Shown here piece by piece: positions 58,080-64,000 of a stretch of 64,000 nt of DNA; position 1 is the stretch's first letter; the number at the start of each line of letters is the position of its first letter. Location of the stretch: the NCBI RefSeq assembly GCF_016924775.1, contig NZ_JAFFTD010000001.1, positions 1-64,000 on the forward strand, given 5' to 3'. Origin of the DNA: [Mycoplasma] gypis. GTDB lineage: Bacteria > Bacillota_I > Bacilli_A > Mycoplasmatales > Metamycoplasmataceae. The translations under genes were made by a program, and so were the position numbers. The notes beneath the pieces were generated by a model. It searched no databases. It was not told the DNA's origin and saw only the letters and a list, made by a program, of their open reading frames with translations.

Positions 58080-58183
58080 GTTTATTTTTTTTAAATAAAG
58101 AACAGGTTAAATAATTTCAAAACATATACGCATTTTCCAAAAAAAACAATAAAAGCCCTTAAAAAACAAAGCTTTTAGTGATT

Positions 58184-58200
58184 ATTGCTATAATAGCAAT
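58184..58200. promoter_or_regulatory. Palindrome over a possible -10 box
   Basis: ATTGCTAT-A-ATAGCAAT, perfect 8-bp arms, with TATAAT (58189-58194) at its centre. In the 320-bp gap before the XRE/ImmA gene. It could be an upstream promoter/operator or a chance AT palindrome. The rest of the gap is A/T homopolymer-rich. Confidence 0.4.
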
Positions 58201-58325
58201 AGAACTTTTTTTGTGTATTTTTCTCAAAAAATGCTAAAAAAGATTTATTTTTTTTCAAAAAAAATTGCAAAAAACATGCATTTTCATTGAAAAATTTATT
58301 GGTTTTTTTCGCATAATATACTTTT

Positions 58326-58347
58326 TATACTTATAATAATAAGTATA
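58326..58347. promoter_or_regulatory. Operator-like inverted repeat over the promoter of the XRE/nuclease operon
   Basis: TATACTTAT-AATA-ATAAGTATA, perfect 9-bp arms, with TATAAT (58332-58337) inside. It is 20 bases before the ATG of an XRE-type regulator. It is most simply read as the binding site through which that regulator controls its own operon. Confidence 0.65.
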
Positions 58348-58366
58348 GTAATTAGCAAGGAAGTTT

Positions 58367-59443
58367 ATGAATTTAAAAGGAATATACGAAAATTTTAGTG
58401 ACGAAATAAAATACTACTTAAAAGTGAATGAAATGTCGCAAAAAGAATTAGCAATGCGACTTGGTTTAAGCTTAAAACACATGAATTCAATATTAAATGA
58501 TGAAATTTCAGAACTTACAACAAGCATTTTGGAAGGTTTAGAAAACGCATTCCATCTTCATCCAGGTTATTTTTCAGAACGCTACATGGTTTATCGCAAT
58601 AAGTTAAAAGCCGCTGAGATGGGAGAACAAATTAAAATAATTTTTTCAGAATTTGGTTTGGACTTCTTGATTAGACACGCCGATATTAGCCTTGTTTACG
58701 GTTTTTATATCAAAAAAGAAATGGAAGATTGACAAAAATTAATGGAATTAAAAAGATTCTATGGAGTTTCTAATCTTCTTGACTATAAAGAATATTTAGA
58801 AAAACATATTTTGGCAGATTCTCAAAAATATCAATCAGACCCAAATTCTTATGTTTGAATCAGATTATGTGAACTTGGACTTGATTATGATGGTTTAAAT
58901 ATTGGAAATTTCAGAAATTCTCAGTATCATACAACAATTAAAAAAGTTTTAAACATTATGTCAAGTGATGCAAAATTTTTAGATAAAACTACCGAAATCA
59001 AAAAGTTTTTAGCAACAAAAGGAATTGTTTTAGTAACTAAACGTTTCTTAGCAGATTCAAAAATTAAAAGTATAACCTTGAAAAAAGGTGCCAAAAGATT
59101 TATTTTCTTAAGTGATAAATATAAACGAGAAAGTTATATTTATTTTTCATTGTTACATGAAATCATACACTGTTACTTACCGAATTTAAAAGAATCAGAA
59201 ATCGATGAAACAGTTATAAGTGAATATGAAAACTGAGAACGCAATACACATTCGACATATAAAGCTATTTATGATGCGACAACAGCACACAAACACATTA
59301 AAATGTTAAGAATAAAAAATCCTAATGCTGACGTGTCATATATTTGAGAAACAATTCAAGATAAATATGAAGAAGTAACTTTTAATGAAGATAACAAGGA
59401 AGAAAAAAATGATAATTGAACAGATACTGAAAAACAAATTTAA
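58367..59443 (+). CDS. XRE-type regulator fused to an ImmA/IrrE metallopeptidase
   Basis: 358 residues. Residues about 10-75 form a helix-turn-helix of HigA/XRE type (MSQKELAMRLGLSLKHMNSIL). A helical linker follows. Residues about 200-290 hold a zinc-peptidase of the ImmA/IrrE family with LLHEIIH (His264, Glu265, His268); a downstream glutamate in the DETVISEYEN segment may be the third ligand. ImmA proteins cleave repressors and IrrE cleaves DdrO, turning on phage or damage genes. Here regulator and protease are one chain, which may allow self-cleavage. AAGGAAG precedes the ATG. It overlaps the next gene by 35 bases. Confidence 0.82.
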
Positions 59444-60272
59444 AAGAACTGTTTTTAATGGAATTCATTACACATTAGATGAAGAACAAAAACGTGTTTA
59501 TTTAGCAAAAGAATATCATCAAAAACTTTTATCAAAAGAACCTGGTGATTTTGGTGCTTTTAAAAAAATTGGGGGTTCTACTGCTGGAAAGGTTCTTGAA
59601 ACTGATATTTTCAATAATCAGTTTCAAGCTTTTTGTCATATTAGTCGTTTATCTTTACCCATGCTTGATTCTAAATATGTTGATGCAGGGGTTGCGCTTG
59701 AACCAAAGATAATTAATAAACTTGCTACCGAAGCTCATGTTGACATTCAAACCTTTGACGTAAAAAAATATAATTATGATTTCTTCAAAGGAAAAAATAA
59801 ATATATTGGGGGAATTCCCGATGGTTATATAGAATCCAAAAATATGATTATTGAAATTAAAACTGTAGGAGAAAAGAAAAAAGATGCTTGAGAGGCTTCT
59901 GGACCAAATCTTTCTTATATTAAACAAGCTCAATTGTATTCATATTTAATCGGGGCTGATTTTTGGGGAATTTTTGCTATCTTCTTACGCGAAGAAGATT
60001 ATCAAAAACCAGAAAACTTAGATGTAAATACTCGTTTTTCATATAAATTCATTCAAAAATTAGATAAAAAACAAGCAAAAGATGATCTTGATAAAATTGA
60101 ACAATGATTCAAAGAATATTCAGAATCAGGAATTTCTCCACAGTATAATCCTGTTGTTGATTCAGACTTAATTGCATATTTAAAATGTCAAAATGAAGAA
60201 CAATGACTACAACTACTTATGAAATGATACGAAGAAAAGAAAGTAGTCTTATATGAAAAAGACTTACTATAG
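59409..60272 (+). CDS. PD-(D/E)XK nuclease, MAGa7180-like / YqaJ-type
   Basis: 287 residues. The nuclease core residues are Glu98 (ALEPKIINKLA), Asp138 (GGIPDGY) and Glu149-x-Lys151 (MIIEIKTVG), with a QAQLYSYLIGA helix after them, as in YqaJ/lambda-exonuclease-like folds. ATG at 59409 is preferred over 59385 because AAGGAAG lies just before it. Its last 20 bases overlap the DUF2779 gene. Probably a DNA exonuclease acting with the next protein. Confidence 0.78.
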
Positions 60273-62118
60273 ATATCGTGACTATTTTAAATTCAATACT
60301 TCTTCACTATACTGATTAAGATATAGTGAAGAAGATTTTTGACATAACTTTAATCAAAGAAATGAAGAATTTATTGATATTGATGATGAAGAAGATATGG
60401 CAAATGGTAATGAATGAAGCGATTTACAAAAATTTTTCAATGATTCTGAACACCAAAACGCTGAATCATTACAAGAAAAAATTAGAATAGAACAACAAGA
60501 ATCAAATAAATTTATTGTTGAACAAAACCGTTTAGATTCGGTTCAAAAAATTTTTAATTCACTTTCACAAGCAATGGTATCAAAAGCTATCGAAGGATAT
60601 AAAACTGAAGAAATTTTTTATCTATCTTCAACATTAAACACTGAAAATAAAATTCTTCAAACTCAAGAAGCTTTAAATAATCCTGCTATAAAAATTATTG
60701 TTAATCCAGTATTTTTATGAGAAAACTGTTTAGCAACTCCAAACATTTACAAAAAAGACCAAAAAACAATCATTGATTTTGTGCCTGTTGCTAAATCAGC
60801 TTTAAAAAATCAACTTAAGGGCTATTGACAAGTTAATGTTGCTAAAAATCAAGGTGTTGATGTCCAAAAATACTTAGTTTTGATTTTGAATAAAGATAAG
60901 GCAAAAGCGAGAAAACAAAAAATTGATTTAGTTTATGCTGATCGAACAAATACTTCCAAAAGTACTTCAGATTTTGTGTTAACTCTTGATGACAATAAAA
61001 CAATTTTCTTTGATGAATTTATTTTCAAAGATAATGGAACAATGAAAAAAATTTGAGCAAAACCGATTGAAGATTTTGTGAGTACAGTAAATAAAATTCA
61101 AAATCTTAATTCATTATACACTGTTAGTGCTGATGATGGTTCTTCAGTGTGAGATGAGCCTAAAAAAACAAAAACAAATTTAATTTTTAATGCTTTTAAC
61201 CCAATTTTTTTAAATATGAATGGCAAGCTGCTTTTAAATGTAAAGAAACATTTTTTTGAAGAAGGGGAAGTTAATGTTGAAAATGAAAAAACCAACATTT
61301 TATTAAAAAACATTCTTGAAAAAAAATCTTCAATTAATGAAGAAGCAGTGTTGTACACAATTGAAAAACTACGCTCAAAAGAAGATTTAATTGTATGATA
61401 TGACTTTGAAGGTTTTTCAATGCCTTATCCAACTCTTGACTATGTTAATCCTTATGGTCAAGTTGTATTCCAAGTAAGTGTGATTAAAACTATTAATAAT
61501 CAAATAATTTCTTCTGAAGATATTGTTATTGATCCTCAAAAACTTTCAATTGTTCAATATTTGGATTTTATTGCTAAAATTTACGACCCAAACGCCAAAG
61601 GTTATGTTGTTTATAATAAATCATATGAAAACACAAGATTAAAAGAAATCCTGCAAATGGCTTATCTTGCTTCTTATAATCCTGACTATCCTGAGATTGA
61701 TCAAACCTTTTTAGAAAAACTTGAACTAATGGTAAACGACTTAATTAGTGACGAAAAGTGTATTGATTTAGAAAACGTATTCAATATGTATAAAAAACAA
61801 ATCAGTCTTCATCAGTTAAAAGGGCTTTCAAGTATTAAAAAGATTGAAAAGATTGTTACAAAATCTAAACTACAGCTTGAACACATGATTACACCATATA
61901 AAGAGTTGGAAGTTCAAAACGGAATGATGGCAATGAATTGTGCTATTTCACGCTATACAGGTGTTCTGGGTGACAACAAATGAAACGATATTGTTTCGGA
62001 ATTAAAAAAATATTGTCATAACGATGTTATGGCAATGATAATGGTTTATGACTTTGTTGAACTCCTTCTTAAAGAAGGTGTAGATATTATTCCTAAAGAT
62101 TTAGATATTTTCTGTTAA
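60253..62118 (+). CDS. DUF2779-domain nuclease
   Basis: 621 residues. The C-terminal 240 residues match the DUF2779 DEDD-like (RNase H fold) exonuclease: WYDFEGFSMPYP with D-x-E (about 384-386), GYVVYNKSYENTRLKE, and a closing CHNDVMAMIMVYDFV with an aspartate. The N-terminal part, which in larger homologues is a Cas4-like PD-(D/E)XK domain, is divergent: the opening YRDYFKFNTSSLYWLRYS recalls its start, but clear catalytic residues are not seen. The upstream gene supplies such a domain instead. Last gene of the operon. No terminator hairpin is evident in 62119-62266. Confidence 0.78.
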
Positions 62119-62266
62119 TTAAACCGCACTACTTTTAATACATTAATAATATTTAATTAAAATAGTCAATATATTGTATTATTGGCTATTTGGTTTATCA
62201 TTTAAAGTATATTATTTATTCTTATTTAAAAAGTCTAAATATATTTTAAATATATTAAGGAGCAAA

Positions 62267-63316
62267 ATGTTATTAAAAGCTATTAAATTTCATAAAAAAT
62301 TAAGAAAAAACAAGGATAAGGAAAACGAAGTTTTTATTGAGCAAAACCTCGTTTATTTAAGTCGACTATTTACTGCTCCAATGCGTATAAAAGCTTCATT
62401 TAAAAATTTTATTTATGATTTATTAATGTCCTTTTTCATTGGAATTTTATTTTTTGTAATTAGTCTACCTTTTTACGCTCTTATTGTTTTGATTAAAAAA
62501 GAAAAAGAAATGAGTGATATTATTTATGCCTGAATGCTTTTAGGCTCGATGTTACTTTCGATTCTAATTGAATTTGCATATAAAATTCATCGACTAGTTT
62601 ATGCAAAATGTTTATACAAAATTAAATTAGCAGTAAAAGAATATTTAAAAGATAAACCACAAACCAAAGTTAATTCATTAATTGAAGAAATCATTACTGA
62701 TAAAGAAGAAATAAGACAAGTTGATTTTTCGAAATATGCGCAGACATTTAATGTAAAAAATATCGATGCATTTTTAGAGAAAATGGAAAACTTATTATTG
62801 ATTTCTACAAAAACTATACGTAAAAGCTTGTCAAAAAGAATTGTTGAAAAATTAATCGTTATTTCAGTATTTTGTTTAGCATTGTTCTTATTAATGGAAG
62901 CAATAATTGATTTCGGTATTCAATTTGAGTATTTTAAAGGTTTACACACATCACAAATTATTTCTATTTCGCTTCTTATTTTTGCAATCTTTTTTGTTGC
63001 TGCCCATAACGTAAAATCAAAATTAATTAAAAAAACATTTTTAATTATTCTGTCTCATTTAACCGATAAATCATCAGAACTTTATATTAACGTTAAGATG
63101 GAACAAACTTTAGAAATTGTTCGTAACTATCGTTTTCTTTTAAAAGAAAACAAATTTAAACAAAAATACGTTTTTTTAATTTTTGATCAAATTAACATTT
63201 TTAATGATAAACATATCGTGTATGGAATTAATAAAAAATTTGACTTTATCAAAATTGAAACAATTCGTAATAATTTAGATCAAATTCAAGCCTTTGTTGA
63301 ACAATCATGTTTATAA
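62267..63316 (+). CDS. Hypothetical membrane protein, four spans
   Basis: 349 residues. Two membrane helices at about 48-72 and 86-106, a soluble segment of about 90 residues, two more at about 205-225 and 236-255, then a 90-residue cytoplasmic tail. The ATG at 62267 follows AAGGAG; the frame is open 93 bases further upstream but without a ribosome site. Family not recognised. Transcribed alone and ended by a terminator. Confidence 0.7.
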
Positions 63317-63348
63317 TGTAATTTTAAATTTTTTAAACACAATTTAAT

Positions 63349-63375
63349 GGATGAACGAAATTGTTCATCCTTTTT
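63349..63375 (+). terminator. Terminator after the membrane protein
   Basis: GGATGAAC/GTTCATCC stem with a six-base loop and five T residues. Confidence 0.85.
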
Positions 63376-63565
63376 ATTTATATTTTCAATCTTGTTTTAT
63401 TACCATGTATTTTTATGAACACAAAATATTAAATTAAATAAAAGAACCAGTCTGTTACAACATTATAGCTAAATTTTAATTTTTTGCCGCGTCTTGAATC
63501 TTTGTGTTTTTGTTAATAGTTCTAAAGAATAATTATTAAAAAATTGTTAACATTTTAAAAAAATT

Positions 63566-63656
63566 TTGTATAATATTCAAGCAACAGTCAACAAGAAACA
63601 AATTTCTTATTTTTTTAGTAGACATTATAAAAAAATGTTGTATAATATTTAAGCAA
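63566..63656 (+). promoter_or_regulatory. Tandem promoters of the tRNA operon
   Basis: The 19-base element TTGTATAATATTCAAGCAA at 63566 recurs with one change at 63638. Each contains a TATAAT box (63569-63574 and 63641-63646). The second has TAGACA 16 bases upstream and lies 19 bases before tRNA-Asn. The rest of 63376-63565 holds no gene. Confidence 0.6.
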
Positions 63657-63665
63657 TTTAACGTT

Positions 63666-63740
63666 GCCGACATAGCTCAGCGGTAGAGCAGTTGGCTGTT
63701 AACCAATTGGTCACAGGTTCAATCCCTGTTGTCGGCGCCA
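63666..63740 (+). tRNA. tRNA-Asn (GUU)
   Basis: Acceptor GCCGACA/TGTCGGC, encoded CCA end, TTC-containing T loop and anticodon GTT in a CTGTTAA loop. First of three closely spaced tRNAs. Confidence 0.97.
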
Positions 63741-63743
63741 GTT

Positions 63744-63819
63744 GGCCCTATGGTGAAGCGGTTAACACACATGGTTTTCATCCATGCATTCGCGGGTTCG
63801 AGCCCCGCTAGGGTCACCA
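63744..63819 (+). tRNA. tRNA-Glu (UUC)
   Basis: Acceptor GGCCCTA/TAGGGTC, anticodon stem CATGG/CCATG with loop TTTTCAT giving TTC, encoded CCA. Confidence 0.97.
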
Positions 63820-63823
63820 AGTC

Positions 63824-63899
63824 GGACGATTAGCTCAGTTGGGAGAGCATCGCCCTTACAAGGCGAGGGTCGTGGGTTCGAGCCCCTCATCGTCCACCA
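63824..63899 (+). tRNA. tRNA-Val (UAC)
   Basis: Acceptor GGACGAT/ATCGTCC, anticodon stem TCGCC/GGCGA with loop CTTACAA giving TAC, encoded CCA. Confidence 0.97.
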
Positions 63900-63916
63900 T
63901 ATGTAATTTTCACCTA

Positions 63917-63936
63917 AAGCGCAAAAGCGCTTTTTT
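63917..63936 (+). terminator. Terminator of the tRNA operon
   Basis: AAAGCGC/GCGCTTT stem with AAA loop and T-run. Confidence 0.85.
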
Positions 63937-63938
63937 GT

Positions 63939-64000
63939 TATAATTTGTACTATGGAATTTTTAAATAAAAAATTTGAACAATTAACAAATTTAGAGCTTT
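63939..64000 (+). CDS. Start of a GNAT-like acetyltransferase gene (partial)
   Basis: TATAAT at 63939-63944 is followed by seven bases and ATG at 63952, so the mRNA should be leaderless. The 16 visible codons (MEFLNKKFEQLTNLEL) resemble the beginning of ElaA-like GNAT acetyltransferases, where a similar LTxxELYEILKLR follows. Only 49 coding bases are in the window, so the family is tentative; the interval given includes the promoter box. Confidence 0.4.

Overview
The window is AT-rich, mostly plus-strand DNA of a mycoplasma (class Mollicutes). In nearly every long gene UGA must be read as tryptophan; with the standard code the genes fall into short pieces, and with code 4 they become continuous. 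Many Lys/Asn-rich lipoproteins, very compact operons and the gene families present (MIB/MIP, P80-type lipoprotein, MAGa7180-like nuclease, type-3 F1-like ATPase) point to the hominis-type mycoplasmas (Mycoplasmopsis/Metamycoplasma). The species cannot be fixed from the window.

Layout. 1-165: tail of a type I restriction specificity gene with an in-frame stop. 228-2149: lgt and trxB. 2305-18273: a ten-gene surface operon comprising an immunoglobulin protease (MIP), an immunoglobulin-binding protein (MIB), a complete F1-like/X0 ATPase set of seven genes, and a second MIP that has lost its ATG and carries a one-base deletion. 18373-18607: a stand-alone 5S rRNA gene on the minus strand. 18701-20307 and fmt to 21136: a lipoprotein, then ung and fmt on the minus strand. 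21341-23764: an AEC-family carrier and a lactate/malate-type dehydrogenase. 23873-31443: a leader with an attenuator-like hairpin, P80-type lipoprotein, thermonuclease lipoprotein, ABC ATPase with a very large insertion, two permeases and a 49-residue membrane peptide. This looks like a nucleic-acid digestion and uptake unit.

31529-34813: three small DUF4231-like membrane genes (one frameshifted) divergent from hrcA-grpE, with a CIRCE operator between them. 34917-39386: a 1489-residue DUF4011/SF1 helicase-nuclease. Then adh, CIRCE-dnaK, a HAD phosphatase, two tiny membrane ORFs, a GmrSD-like DUF262-DUF1524 nuclease, deoB and pyk. 49136-50700 is a gene-poor accessory stretch. It holds a self-contained transcription unit for a 38-residue peptide with eight cysteines, a decayed gene remnant and an unknown 77-residue protein.

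50698-54734: membrane proteins, an IMPACT-family protein, rluD, and a two-gene membrane operon behind a degenerate CIRCE. 54906-58046: rpsL-rpsG-fusA; fusA as given is broken by a perfect 77-bp tandem duplication, most simply explained as an assembly error. 58326-62118: an XRE/ImmA-IrrE regulator-protease, a PD-(D/E)XK nuclease and a DUF2779 nuclease, with a palindromic operator over the promoter. The window ends with a membrane protein, tRNA-Asn, tRNA-Glu, tRNA-Val and the start of a GNAT-like gene.

Most notable items: the MIP-MIB-F1-like operon with its decaying second protease, the Cys-rich mini-gene, the protease/nuclease/exonuclease module at 58-62 kb, the fusA duplication, and promoters whose -10 box lies so close to the ATG that leaderless mRNAs are expected.
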